64,000 bases of DNA from Acidobacteriota bacterium. Lineage in GTDB: Bacteria > Acidobacteriota > Terriglobia > Terriglobales > Acidobacteriaceae. The stretch is taken from the NCBI GenBank assembly GCA_021778845.1, contig JAJYBU010000002.1, forward strand, positions 117,484-181,483, written 5' to 3'. A program made the translations under genes and the position numbers. Positions 35,904 through 44,635 of this stretch are shown here, piece after piece (positions within the stretch are counted from its first letter, which is position 1; each line of letters begins with the position of its first letter). Below the pieces are notes generated by a model. It did not search any database and was not told the origin of the DNA. It was given only the letters and a program-made list of their open reading frames with translations.

Positions 35904-36682
35904 GGAGAAAGCGCGGGCGCGTTGAGGAGTCGGTCGGTCGTGATCGGTGGATGGTCTCCTACGCAGATTTCATCACGGTGCTCTTCGCATTCTTCGTGGT
36001 CTTGTTTGCGTCGTTGAATCAGGATAATCATTCGATCAGAAGGGTTTCGCAGGCCATCTATGTTGGATTTCATACTATGGGGCCACTTGCAGGGGGCCGT
36101 CTCGATCGCGGATCACTGCTCGCTGGGGCTGAATCCGATGCATCGACGTACACGCTTCCAGTTCAGGCAGCGAAGACTCGGAAGAGTGACGCGGCCGAGG
36201 CAACAGGCGTCGATATTGCAGAGTTGAGACGCCAGCTTGAGTTAGTTATTGGTCAGGAACTGAGAGATCGGGAGATCACACTGCAAGTGACGCCGGAGGG
36301 CTTCGTGATCAGCCTGAAGGAGTTGGGGTTCTTTAAGAGTGGGCAGGCGGAATTGCGGCCAGGAGCTGCAGAGAAAATTGAACGCATCGCGAAGGTGCTT
36401 TCGCAACACGGATTCATTCTGCGGGTAGAGGGGCACTCTGATAACCGACCTATCCATACAGCCCGGTTCAACTCGAACTGGGCGTTATCGACCGCGCGCG
36501 CGATGGCCGTGCTGCTCCTCCTGGTGCATGATTCCGGACTGGATCCGAGCAAGATTTCGCTTGCAGGCTATGGTGAATATCGGCCCGTCGCCGATAACAC
36601 AACGGTTGAGGGTCGAAAGATGAATCGGCGGGTAGACTTAGTCGTAGTTGCCGGAGTGCTCCCCACTCCAATTAATCCCTGA
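35900..36682 (+). CDS. motB: Flagellar motor stator protein MotB
   Basis: The 260-residue protein starts at the ATG at 35900, overlapping the motA stop (ATGA), rather than at the upstream TTG. Its single transmembrane helix (SYADFITVLFAFFVVLFASL) carries the essential ion-binding Asp in YADF. The plug and linker are followed by an OmpA-like peptidoglycan-binding domain (about 120-255: LRVEGHSDNRPI, then SISLAGYGEYRP-like sequence). It anchors the stator to the cell wall. Confidence 0.95.
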   Translation: MRRKRGRVEESVGRDRWMVSYADFITVLFAFFVVLFASLNQDNHSIRRVSQAIYVGFHTMGPLAGGRLDRGSLLAGAESDASTYTLPVQAAKTRKSDAAEATGVDIAELRRQLELVIGQELRDREITLQVTPEGFVISLKELGFFKSGQAELRPGAAEKIERIAKVLSQHGFILRVEGHSDNRPIHTARFNSNWALSTARAMAVLLLLVHDSGLDPSKISLAGYGEYRPVADNTTVEGRKMNRRVDLVVVAGVLPTPINP

Positions 36683-36699
36683 TACGGAGCGCCCGTATC
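36681..36699 (+). terminator. Weak hairpin after motB
   Basis: GATACGG, loop AGCGC, CCGTATC forms a perfect 7-base-pair stem starting at the motB stop codon. No T run follows, so it is a weak terminator candidate only. Confidence 0.3.
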
Positions 36700-37043
36700 G
36701 ACCGCTGCGCTCACTCCAGAACAGCAGCAACTTATGCCGCGCGTCACGAGTGGCGGGAATGACTTCGGGCTGCTTCGGTTTCGCGTTCGCATTGTCCGCG
36801 GAAACTTAGTCACTTCTTATCGCTTCGGAGCATCCGAACAGCCTCTGCTTGATCTACACATTGCCCTCAGTAACCTAGCACTGTCAGCAGCGGATCGGTT
36901 CGAAGCGCGTTAAAGTCATGTGATGAGGCTCACATACGATCGTTATTCCAGTGTCTATCAATGGATGCAATATTGCTCGGGGCGGCGCTCTGGCGCGCAT
37001 CGGTCGAGTTGTTGCCCTCGCGGTTTGGAAGGGATATCGCTGG
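36700..37043. other. Regulatory region upstream of the cytochrome operon
   Basis: No coding frame is credible in these bases. The main feature is the CRP-type palindrome at 36918-36935 and a TATCAA -10 candidate at 36956-36961. Confidence 0.5.
36918..36935. promoter_or_regulatory. CRP/FNR-family operator before the cytochrome c operon
   Basis: ATGTGA-TGAGGC-TCACAT is a perfect inverted repeat with TGTGA-N6-TCACA spacing. Its centre is 41.5 bases before a start site expected about 7 bases after the TATCAA at 36956, which is the class II activator position; that geometry is my inference. Confidence 0.75.
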
Positions 37044-37517
37044 ATGAGTTACTTCAAGGATTCAGGGCATCTTTTCAGGTTTGCCTTTTTATTTGTTGTT
37101 GCCTTCGTGATCTTCCTGGTCGTTCGACACTTCGTTGTACCAAAGAGCTTCGGAGTATATGGCCACTACCGCGGCGCCGCCATTGGTGACATCGCCGCTC
37201 GTCCCGTCCACTTTGCAGGTCAGAGTACTTGCGAAGCGTGCCATGCCGACGTTGCGGAGATGAAGAAGGCAGGCAAGCATGCAGGCGTCCACTGTGAGGC
37301 CTGCCATGGTCCGCTGACCAAGCATGCTGACGATCCGGGTTCTGTGCAACCTGCAAAGCTCGACACTGCGGTGTTATGTGCACGCTGCCATGCGGCGAGT
37401 GCGGCTAAGCCAAAGAGCTTCCCGCAAGTGGATGCGGAGCAGCACTCCGGGGGGCTCCCCTGTGAGACCTGCCACAAGCCACACAGCCCGGCGATTCAAG
37501 CTGGAGGTGCGAAGTGA
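37044..37517 (+). CDS. Membrane-anchored tetraheme cytochrome c
   Basis: The 157-residue protein starts at the ATG at 37044 behind GGAAGGG. It has an N-terminal transmembrane anchor (FRFAFLFVVAFVIFLVVRHFVV) and then four CxxCH heme-c sites (CEACH, CEACH, CARCH, CETCH), facing the periplasm. The pattern is that of small NrfB- or NapC-related multiheme electron carriers, though length and spacing do not match those families closely. It ends four bases into the next gene (GTGA), so it should be part of one electron-transfer complex with the FeS and NrfD proteins. Confidence 0.88.
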   Translation: MSYFKDSGHLFRFAFLFVVAFVIFLVVRHFVVPKSFGVYGHYRGAAIGDIAARPVHFAGQSTCEACHADVAEMKKAGKHAGVHCEACHGPLTKHADDPGSVQPAKLDTAVLCARCHAASAAKPKSFPQVDAEQHSGGLPCETCHKPHSPAIQAGGAK

Positions 37518-38248
37518 ATATCAATCGACGCCATCTTCTCATGATGCTGCCGGCTGCAGCGATTGCGTGGAAGCATGTTCTGGCTGGGACCCCCGAAGAT
37601 TCGCCTAACTACAAGATGACGGATCACTGGTGGGGCATGCTGATCGATATTCCGAAGTGTATTGGCTGCGGTAACTGTGTTCGCGCTTGTCAGGCTGAGA
37701 ACGATGTGCCGGACGGCTACTTCCGTACATGGGTTGAACGCTATCTTGTGACCGACTGGGACATCGTGCACCCCGAAGTCATCTCGCCCGACGGCGGTAA
37801 GGAGGGCTTCCCTGCTGCCAAAGATGTAGGAGATGGGAAATATTTCTTCGTTCCAAAAATGTGCAACCACTGTGCGGATTCACCTTGCACGCAGGTCTGT
37901 CCCGTAGGTGCTACGTTCATCAGTCCGGATGGCGTGGTGCTGGTGGATCAGACCTACTGCCTGGGTTGTGCCTATTGCGTACAGGCCTGCCCGTATGGTT
38001 GCCGCTATATTCATCCTGAGAAGAGAGTCGTCGATAAATGCACGTTGTGCTACCACCGGATTACCAAGGGCCTGACGACAGCATGCTGCGAAGCCTGTCC
38101 AACCGGGGCGCGCCAACTGGTCGATTTGAAAAACCCAAACGACCCGATCCATGCATTTCTTAAAACCCATTACGTGCAAGTGTTGAAACCACAGATGGCG
38201 ACAGGCGCAAAGGCCTTCTACAACGAATTGGATGGCTCGGTGAGATGA
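37514..38248 (+). CDS. NrfC-like periplasmic four-cluster FeS protein
   Basis: This 244-residue protein begins at a GTG overlapping the cytochrome stop. An N-terminal Tat-like motif (NRRHLLMMLPAAAIA) suggests export in folded form. It carries four cysteine groups for [4Fe-4S] clusters: CIGCGNCVRAC, CNHCADSPCTQVCP, CLGCAYCVQACP and the last set beginning CTLCYHRIT and ending CCEACP. This matches NrfC/DmsB-type electron-transfer subunits that pass electrons between a quinone-reactive NrfD protein and a partner. No molybdenum catalytic subunit is encoded nearby. Confidence 0.92.
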   Translation: MNINRRHLLMMLPAAAIAWKHVLAGTPEDSPNYKMTDHWWGMLIDIPKCIGCGNCVRACQAENDVPDGYFRTWVERYLVTDWDIVHPEVISPDGGKEGFPAAKDVGDGKYFFVPKMCNHCADSPCTQVCPVGATFISPDGVVLVDQTYCLGCAYCVQACPYGCRYIHPEKRVVDKCTLCYHRITKGLTTACCEACPTGARQLVDLKNPNDPIHAFLKTHYVQVLKPQMATGAKAFYNELDGSVR

Positions 38249-38315
38249 GCCCTTGGTGACCAGGTGCAATAGATACGTTTAGATCATTTAGCGCTATCAG
38301 GAGATGGAGTACGCC

Positions 38316-39506
38316 ATGAACGGTGTTGAAGGTTACATGTATCCAAATGAAATCAGACTCTACTGGAGTGTTCTGATCGTTCTCTATCCTTACATTACAG
38401 GATTGGTAGCGGGCGCATTCATTCTGGCATCGCTGGTGCGTATCTTCAACGTGAAGGAGGTCGCACCAACCTATCGACTAGCGCTACTCACTGCGCTGTC
38501 CTTCTTGATCGTTGCTCCGTTGCCGTTACAACTGCATCTCGGTCACCCGGAACGCTCGCCTGAGATGTACTTCACTCCTCACGCCACCTCAGCTATGGCG
38601 ATGTTTGGCTATGTATACCTGTGGTATCTTATGGCCGTTCTGGTATTCGAGATATGGCTGGACTATCGTCACGACATCGTTCTCATGTCGCAATCCACTA
38701 CAGGATTAAAGCGCCTGATCTATAAGGTGATGACGCTTGGCTCTACAAACGTAAGCGAGCGTGCGCTTGCCATTGACGAGAGGGCAGGTTGGATTGTGAC
38801 ACTCATCGGCATCCCATCTGCCTTCATTCTGCATGGATATGTTGGCTTCATCTTTGGGTCCATCAAGGCAAATCCCTGGTGGAACTCGCCATTGATGCCG
38901 GTGGTCTTTATCTTCTCGGCTATGGTATCCGGCATCGCTGGTGTCATGCTGCTCTACATGCTGATCACCAAACTTCGCAAGCTGCCGATCGATATGCCGT
39001 GTGTCGACACGATCGCCAAGTATCTCTTTTATATCTTTATCATCGACTTCAGTATAGAGATGCTTGACCTGATCCACCGCATCTATGAGGCGGATGAATC
39101 GTTTCGCTCCATTAGTTTCATGGTTCACACTAAGCTCTATTTCTCTCAAATTGTGCTCCAGATTTATATCGGGACATTTATACCGCTTTTCCTGCTCGCA
39201 CTAGTCCAGGTTAAGAAGTTGTCGGCAGGCGTGCGGAAGGTAAGCTATGTTGTGTCGGCCTGCTTGATCGAGGCAGCAGTTCTCTCCATGCGCTGGAATG
39301 TCGTGATTGGTGGACAATTGTTCTCCAAGAGTTTTCTGGGATATACAACCTACAAGATGAGCTTGGTCACACATGAAGGCTTTCTTATGGCGGTGTTCCT
39401 GACAATACTTCCGCTGGGTATTCTGTGGGTATTAGTGAAACTGCTTCCCCCGTGGCACGACAAGGCGGTCGGTGAGATCCATGCCGTTTCTGCTACCGTG
39501 CGATAG
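38316..39506 (+). CDS. NrfD/PsrC-family quinone-reactive membrane protein
   Basis: The 396-residue protein has roughly ten transmembrane segments and the NrfD-family organisation, starting with RLYWSVLIVLYPYITGLVAGAFI and keeping LHLGHPERSPEMYF, where His and Glu residues line the quinone site. The ATG at 38316 has GGAG six bases upstream; the ATG at 38304 sits directly against an AGGAG and is unlikely. It exchanges electrons between menaquinone and the FeS protein. Ends 38 bases before the next gene. Confidence 0.88.
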   Translation: MNGVEGYMYPNEIRLYWSVLIVLYPYITGLVAGAFILASLVRIFNVKEVAPTYRLALLTALSFLIVAPLPLQLHLGHPERSPEMYFTPHATSAMAMFGYVYLWYLMAVLVFEIWLDYRHDIVLMSQSTTGLKRLIYKVMTLGSTNVSERALAIDERAGWIVTLIGIPSAFILHGYVGFIFGSIKANPWWNSPLMPVVFIFSAMVSGIAGVMLLYMLITKLRKLPIDMPCVDTIAKYLFYIFIIDFSIEMLDLIHRIYEADESFRSISFMVHTKLYFSQIVLQIYIGTFIPLFLLALVQVKKLSAGVRKVSYVVSACLIEAAVLSMRWNVVIGGQLFSKSFLGYTTYKMSLVTHEGFLMAVFLTILPLGILWVLVKLLPPWHDKAVGEIHAVSATVR

Positions 39507-39544
39507 CGAAAGACAGGAGTGAATCCACTAAGTGGGTGTATAAG

Positions 39545-41284
39545 ATGGATAATCCTTCCGAGATCATCGCACAATTAAACGCGCGAGTGGAAGCATTGGA
39601 ACAACGAGTTTTTCTGCTTGAACACTCATCCGAATTAGCCTCGCATGTCCGTACGATTGAAACAAACGCAGGGGAGATCCAGGCTCCGCAAGAAACAGAG
39701 GCTGTTTCGTTTGAGCAGGCCGGTGGAACGTTTCCAGTGCTTGGTAAAGCAGTACTCGGCATGGCTGGCGCTTATTTGCTTCGAGCTATCGCGGAAGCCG
39801 GCACATTTCCTAAGCTGGCTGTCGTTATGCTGGCAATCGTCTATGCGGGCATTTGGCTGGTGTGGGCGGTTCGACTTCGCACCGCAGCGTGGTTTGCCGG
39901 AGTCTGCTATTCCCTGACATCCTCGTTGATCCTCGCACCCATGCTTTGGGAGCTCACGCTACGGTTCAAGGTTTTGAATCCAGCGATCAGCGCTGCTGTG
40001 CTGGCGGCCTTCGCGATTGCCGTTGTTGTACTTACATGGAAACGAAACCTTGCCTCGGTCTTCTGGGTGGGCTACAGCACATCGATATTCACAGCCCTGG
40101 TCCTGATGATCGCTACCCAGGATCTGGCTCCGTTTCTGTGGACCATTCTGCTCTTCGCTATGATGAGTGAGTTTACGGCATGTCGCGGACATGAACTCAA
40201 TGCCCGCATAATGGTCGCAGTGGTAACCGACATCGCCGTCTCAACACTGATTTACATCTACTCAATGCCGGAAACTGCCCACCCCGGATATGGCAGCATC
40301 AGCATACCGGTGTTGATCGCGCTGGTTACGGTTCCATTCTTTCTCTATACCGCGAGCGTGACATTCCAGACCACAGTGCGGAGGAGGACGATCACAGTCT
40401 TCGAGATTGTCCAAACCGTCCTTGTGTTCCTGCTGGCCAGCTATGGATCAATGACATTCAGCTCGGGAGGCCACGGCCCTGCAATTGGAGTCATTTATCT
40501 TGGCTTGTCAGCTTTAGGGTATGCCATTGCCTTCGGCCGCTTTAGCGATCAACCTGATGCCCGCAACTTCCGTGTCTACACCGCCTGGAGCGCAGCACTC
40601 CTTCTGCTTGGCAGCTTTTTCTGCCTGCCACAGATGTGGCTTGCCATATGGTTTGGAATCCTGGCAATCATAGCGACATGGATTGGCGCTCGACGTACGC
40701 GCTCTTCCCTCGAGTTCCATGGATCCTTGTTTCTGCTGGCTGCTGGGTTTTTCTCCGGGCTTCTTGCATTTGACTATTGGTCTCTCATCGGCTCTCTGCC
40801 CACGGCGCCAACGTGGATGGTTGGTGCAACCTTCGCCTCTGCAGTTCTCTGCTATGGATTTGGGGGGCATGCACGGAAGGAGTATTGGAGACAGTTGCTT
40901 TCAAATCTAATCTCTGCCGGTCTGGCCGCCGGTACGGGGGCGGCACTGGTGGTATTCGTTCTATCGCGAGCCATCGCGCATCTTCGCGTGCTTAGCGTCT
41001 CACTCGCTGCAGGCCCTTTCGAATTGATTCAGACCCTCATTAGCTGTCTGGCAGCCCTTGTTCTGGCAGATGGAGGATCGCGCTGGCATAGGAGAGAATT
41101 GACCTGGCTTGCCTATACGACGCTCGTTGTCGTTGCAGCAAAGGTCTTATTTCAGGACGTGCGCCATGGGCACCTGATCTTCATCGCGGCGTCCTTCTTC
41201 CTGTACGCGGCAACCCTCCTCCTGCTTCCACGGCTGGCAGGTCAAGGTCGCAAGGAACAGGTTCCGGTAGAGGGCAATCCTTAG
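39545..41284 (+). CDS. Large multi-pass membrane protein, DUF2339-like
   Basis: This 579-residue protein starts at ATG 39545 or GTG 39536. A short coiled coil (EIIAQLNARVEALEQRVFLLE) precedes about 15 hydrophobic segments. The layout, a short coil then a long polytopic membrane region, resembles DUF2339 proteins, whose function is unknown. It has no obvious redox motif. Its close position behind the NrfD gene suggests co-transcription, but any role in electron transfer is unproven. Confidence 0.72.
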   Translation: MDNPSEIIAQLNARVEALEQRVFLLEHSSELASHVRTIETNAGEIQAPQETEAVSFEQAGGTFPVLGKAVLGMAGAYLLRAIAEAGTFPKLAVVMLAIVYAGIWLVWAVRLRTAAWFAGVCYSLTSSLILAPMLWELTLRFKVLNPAISAAVLAAFAIAVVVLTWKRNLASVFWVGYSTSIFTALVLMIATQDLAPFLWTILLFAMMSEFTACRGHELNARIMVAVVTDIAVSTLIYIYSMPETAHPGYGSISIPVLIALVTVPFFLYTASVTFQTTVRRRTITVFEIVQTVLVFLLASYGSMTFSSGGHGPAIGVIYLGLSALGYAIAFGRFSDQPDARNFRVYTAWSAALLLLGSFFCLPQMWLAIWFGILAIIATWIGARRTRSSLEFHGSLFLLAAGFFSGLLAFDYWSLIGSLPTAPTWMVGATFASAVLCYGFGGHARKEYWRQLLSNLISAGLAAGTGAALVVFVLSRAIAHLRVLSVSLAAGPFELIQTLISCLAALVLADGGSRWHRRELTWLAYTTLVVVAAKVLFQDVRHGHLIFIAASFFLYAATLLLLPRLAGQGRKEQVPVEGNP

Positions 41285-41305
41285 GAATAGGGTGACGAGA
41301 AAAAG

Positions 41306-41338
41306 AATGGCTCTGGCGCCCTAGGGGCCAGAGCCATT
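41306..41338. terminator. Bidirectional hairpin terminator
   Basis: A long stem (AATGGCTCTGGC arm with one bulged G, closing on CCCTAGGG) lies between two convergent genes. A T-rich run (TTCTTTTTC) follows on the minus strand, so it is best suited to end the korAB transcript; on the plus strand only ATTTA follows. Confidence 0.75.
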
Positions 41339-41360
41339 TAGTCGCTATCAGATAATCGAA

Positions 41361-42407
41361 CTAGGCGTGCGCCTGCATGAGTTCCGCAAATACTTCGCGG
41401 CTGGGGCGAACGCGTTCCTCAGGTAAGGTCGCAAGAGGCTCCTCGACCATATTGAGTCTTGAGGCAAAGTCCAACTCATGCGTATCCACATAGAAGATGC
41501 CCGTGAGCACTTCACCCTTTTCATGTGTCTCCATCAGCAGGTTCACGGCGCCGGCCTTATCGGTGGGCGTGTAGTCTTCGTGCAGTTTGCGGAGGCGCAG
41601 GTGCGAGCCGTCATGCATCTGGACGTCGACGGTGGTGTCGTGATCATACTCGACGGAGATTTCATCGAAGGGAGCGATAAAGCCCGTCTCGTTCACCGCC
41701 TCGTCGTGCTCCTTCATGTACTTGTAGCTCTTGGTGGATCCTTCGTGATCGTTGAAGGTGACGCAGGGTGAAATGATGTCGAGCAGGACAGTGCCCTTGT
41801 GAGCGATGGCCGCCTTCAACATTGTGGAAAGCTGCTTCTTATCCCCGGAGAACGAACGGCCAACGAACGTTGCACCCATCTGGATGGCAAGCGCGCAGAC
41901 ATCGATCGGGGGCAGGTCATTAATGACGCCCGTCTTCAGCTTCGAGCCAATGTCGGCCGTTGCGGAGAACTGACCCTTGGTGAGGCCGTACACCCCATTG
42001 TCCTCAATGACGTAAATGATGGGGAGATTGCGGCGCAACAGATGGACAAACTGACCGATTCCGATCGAAGCCGTATCACCGTCGCCGCTGATACCGATGG
42101 TCCTCATGGTCTGGTTGGCGAGAATGGCTCCGGTCGCTACCGAAGGCATGCGGCCATGCACGGAGTTGAAACTGAAGGAGCGGGACATGAAGTAGGCCAG
42201 CGACTTGGAGGAACAGCCGATGCCACTGATTTTCATGACGCGTTCCGGCTGGATGCCCATCTCGTAATAGGCTTCGAGGATGCGCTCTGCGACGACGTTG
42301 TGCCCGCAGCCGGCGCAAAGAGTAGATTTGCTTCCGCGATAATCCAAGATCTCGAGGCCAATGCTATTGGACTTGACGGGTGCTGAACTAACTGGAGTGG
42401 TCGACAT
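41361..42407 (-). CDS. korB: 2-oxoacid:ferredoxin oxidoreductase beta subunit
   Basis: The 348-residue protein is the thiamine-diphosphate-binding subunit: STLCAGCGHNVVAERIL near residue 31, the TPP-binding GDGDTASIGIGQFVHLLRRN segment, and GATFVGRSF. With the alpha subunit it oxidatively decarboxylates a 2-oxoacid, most likely 2-oxoglutarate, to the acyl-CoA and reduces ferredoxin. The absence of an FeS delta subunit and the fused gamma-alpha partner fit the two-subunit KorAB type, but the 2-oxoacid is not proven. It follows korA by two bases. Confidence 0.92.
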   Translation of the reverse strand: MSTTPVSSAPVKSNSIGLEILDYRGSKSTLCAGCGHNVVAERILEAYYEMGIQPERVMKISGIGCSSKSLAYFMSRSFSFNSVHGRMPSVATGAILANQTMRTIGISGDGDTASIGIGQFVHLLRRNLPIIYVIEDNGVYGLTKGQFSATADIGSKLKTGVINDLPPIDVCALAIQMGATFVGRSFSGDKKQLSTMLKAAIAHKGTVLLDIISPCVTFNDHEGSTKSYKYMKEHDEAVNETGFIAPFDEISVEYDHDTTVDVQMHDGSHLRLRKLHEDYTPTDKAGAVNLLMETHEKGEVLTGIFYVDTHELDFASRLNMVEEPLATLPEERVRPSREVFAELMQAHA

Positions 42408-42409
42408 GA

Positions 42410-44263
42410 TTACTTGTTTGCTCCTTCGTGTGAGGCGATCGCGTTGGTAACTGAGCGTGCGTCGATGGGTAGCCCATTGTAGTGAGTGATGGATTGCAAC
42501 TTGGTGACGTGGGTCGGATCAAGGTCAACCTTCAGCAGATTCAAAAGCTGGCCGTCGCGGTTCTGCTCGACGACATAAACCGTCTCGTGGCGCGCGACGA
42601 ACTCATCCACTTCCGGCGTAAACGGATAGGCGCGAACGCGAAGATAATCAGTCGCCAGCTTCAATTCACGCTCAAGCTGGTCACGACTCTCGAGCACGGC
42701 GCAGTCGCTGGTGCCAAAGGCGATAATTCCGAGCTTCTGTTTGCCGGTACCATTGAGAATGGGTTTGGGAACTAACGTCTTCGCGGTTTCAAACTTGCGC
42801 ACCAACCGCTCCATGTTACGCTGGTAGTCCTCTGGACGCTCAGAGTAGAGCGCCTTGTCGTTCTTGCCAGTGCCGCGCGTGAAGTAGGCAGCAGCGGGAT
42901 GGTCGGTGCCAGGGAGTGTGCGGTAGGTAATCCCATCTCCGTCGACATCCTTGTATCGCGCGAATCCGCCGAGTTCCTCGAGTTGCTTGGCGTTGAGGAC
43001 CTTGCCGCGATTGATGGGCTTCTCGGGATATTCGAACGGCTCCGACATCCAATTATTCATGCCGAGATCGGTGTCCGAGAGAACGAAGATTGGTGTTTGC
43101 AGATATTCCGCAAGGTCGAAGGCTTGCATACCCAACTCAAAGCACTCTTTGACGGATCCGGGGATAAGAAGCACGTGCTTGGTGTCCCCGTGGGAGAGTC
43201 CGGCTAGGCACTGGATGTCGCCCTGCGCTGTACGTGTGGGCAATCCAGTGGAGGGACCGGTGCGCTGGACGTCGAAGATGACGCCAGGGATCTCGGCGAA
43301 GTAGCCGAGACCGGCGAATTCTGCCATCAGCGAGATTCCGGGGCCGGAGGTAGCGGTCATGGCGCGGGCGCCTGCCCATCCAGCACCGAGTACCATGCCG
43401 ATGGCTGCGAGTTCGTCCTCTGCCTGCACAATGGCGAAGCTTGCCTTGCCATCCTTCTCGACGCGGTATTGCTTCATGTACTTGATGAGGTCCTCAACGA
43501 TGCTCGTCGAGGGCGTGATGGGATACCAGCCGACGACCGTGACGCCAGCGAACATGGCGCCCATCGCGGCGGCAGAGTTGCCGTCGATGATGATCTTGCC
43601 GTGCGTGGCCGTCATCGGTTCCACCACCAGCGGGTCCTGCTTGGTCAGTGTGCTCGCAGCATAGTCGAAGCCAAGCTGAACGGCTTTCCAGTTAACATCG
43701 GCCACCGCGGCCTTCTTGCCAAACTGCTTGCGAACGATGTTCTCAAGACCCTTGACGTCGATCGACAGGAGTTGAGCGGCGACGCCGACGTAGACCATGT
43801 TCTTGATCAGCTTGCGAACCTTCATCTCCGCGCCAGTGGCAGCCACCAGGCGGTCGAACGGAACCGGATAGTAGGTCAAATCGGAGCGACGGTCGGCGAG
43901 ATTGAAGGCCTCGTCAAATATCACAGATCCACCGGTCGGCAAGTTGCGCACGTCCTCCTGGACAGTCTCGAGATTCATCGCAATCAGGAGATCAATGTCG
44001 TTCTTGCGCGCTACCCATCCATCCCGACTGACACGAATGACGAACCATGTGGGCAATCCCGCAATGTTGGAAGGAAAGAGGTTCTTTCCCGACACCGGAA
44101 CACCCATGTTGAATATGCTGCGGAGAAGAATGTTGTTCGCAGATTGTGATCCAGAGCCATTCACCGTTGCAACCTGGATTGAGAAATCGTTCACTACTTT
44201 CTTGGGGTGAATAGGAGAGTCTGCAGTGGGCAGGCTCTGAACTTCGAGATTACTAGTAGCCAT
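42410..44263 (-). CDS. korA: 2-oxoacid:ferredoxin oxidoreductase alpha subunit with fused gamma domain
   Basis: The 617-residue protein begins with the gamma domain (about residues 25-205: VATVNGSGSQSANNILLRSI...) and continues with the alpha domain (about 222-600). The pyrimidine-binding sequence GWYPITPSTSIVEDL and EDELAAIGMVLGAGWAGARA are typical of KorA/PorA. It pairs with korB, with stop and start two bases apart. Electrons go to ferredoxin, which in this neighbourhood would feed nifJ-independent and complex-I-linked pathways. Gamma-alpha fusion is common in the two-subunit enzymes. Confidence 0.92.
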   Translation of the reverse strand: MATSNLEVQSLPTADSPIHPKKVVNDFSIQVATVNGSGSQSANNILLRSIFNMGVPVSGKNLFPSNIAGLPTWFVIRVSRDGWVARKNDIDLLIAMNLETVQEDVRNLPTGGSVIFDEAFNLADRRSDLTYYPVPFDRLVAATGAEMKVRKLIKNMVYVGVAAQLLSIDVKGLENIVRKQFGKKAAVADVNWKAVQLGFDYAASTLTKQDPLVVEPMTATHGKIIIDGNSAAAMGAMFAGVTVVGWYPITPSTSIVEDLIKYMKQYRVEKDGKASFAIVQAEDELAAIGMVLGAGWAGARAMTATSGPGISLMAEFAGLGYFAEIPGVIFDVQRTGPSTGLPTRTAQGDIQCLAGLSHGDTKHVLLIPGSVKECFELGMQAFDLAEYLQTPIFVLSDTDLGMNNWMSEPFEYPEKPINRGKVLNAKQLEELGGFARYKDVDGDGITYRTLPGTDHPAAAYFTRGTGKNDKALYSERPEDYQRNMERLVRKFETAKTLVPKPILNGTGKQKLGIIAFGTSDCAVLESRDQLERELKLATDYLRVRAYPFTPEVDEFVARHETVYVVEQNRDGQLLNLLKVDLDPTHVTKLQSITHYNGLPIDARSVTNAIASHEGANK

Positions 44264-44635
44264 TTAAAAATCCTTCCATCATTGTGAGTCGATAGCGTCG
44301 AGCGAAAATGTCAGGGGAAATAAATAATTGCCGGCTTACTTTTATATTCCCGCGGGCGTTTAGCGACCGCTTGCTTTATGTCACCGGAATTGTAGTCCTT
44401 TCGCATAACAGTTTGCTATGCGGTGGTGCTTTGATCTAGCTGCAAAACTAAGTATGGAATGCATCCGTATTGGCCTCATGACTGCGGATGGAAAGCATAC
44501 TATCGCTCGCGCACCACGCGCATTCGCACGATTCATCGCATGTTTGTGATGGTTCGATCGGTAGCGCCGCAAAAGACAATCGACGTAATGACGCAGATCG
44601 AAATCGTGAAGAAGTGTTAATACTCAGTGCGATTA
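44264..44635. other. Gene-free region between korA and nifJ
   Basis: This 372-base region should contain the korAB promoter on the minus strand and the nifJ 3' end. No CRP-type palindrome and no convincing terminator is visible. Confidence 0.45.

Noticed and set aside
36587..36594. GCCGATAA within motB
   Set aside because: It is inside the coding sequence, has no -35 match and precedes no gene in the proper position.
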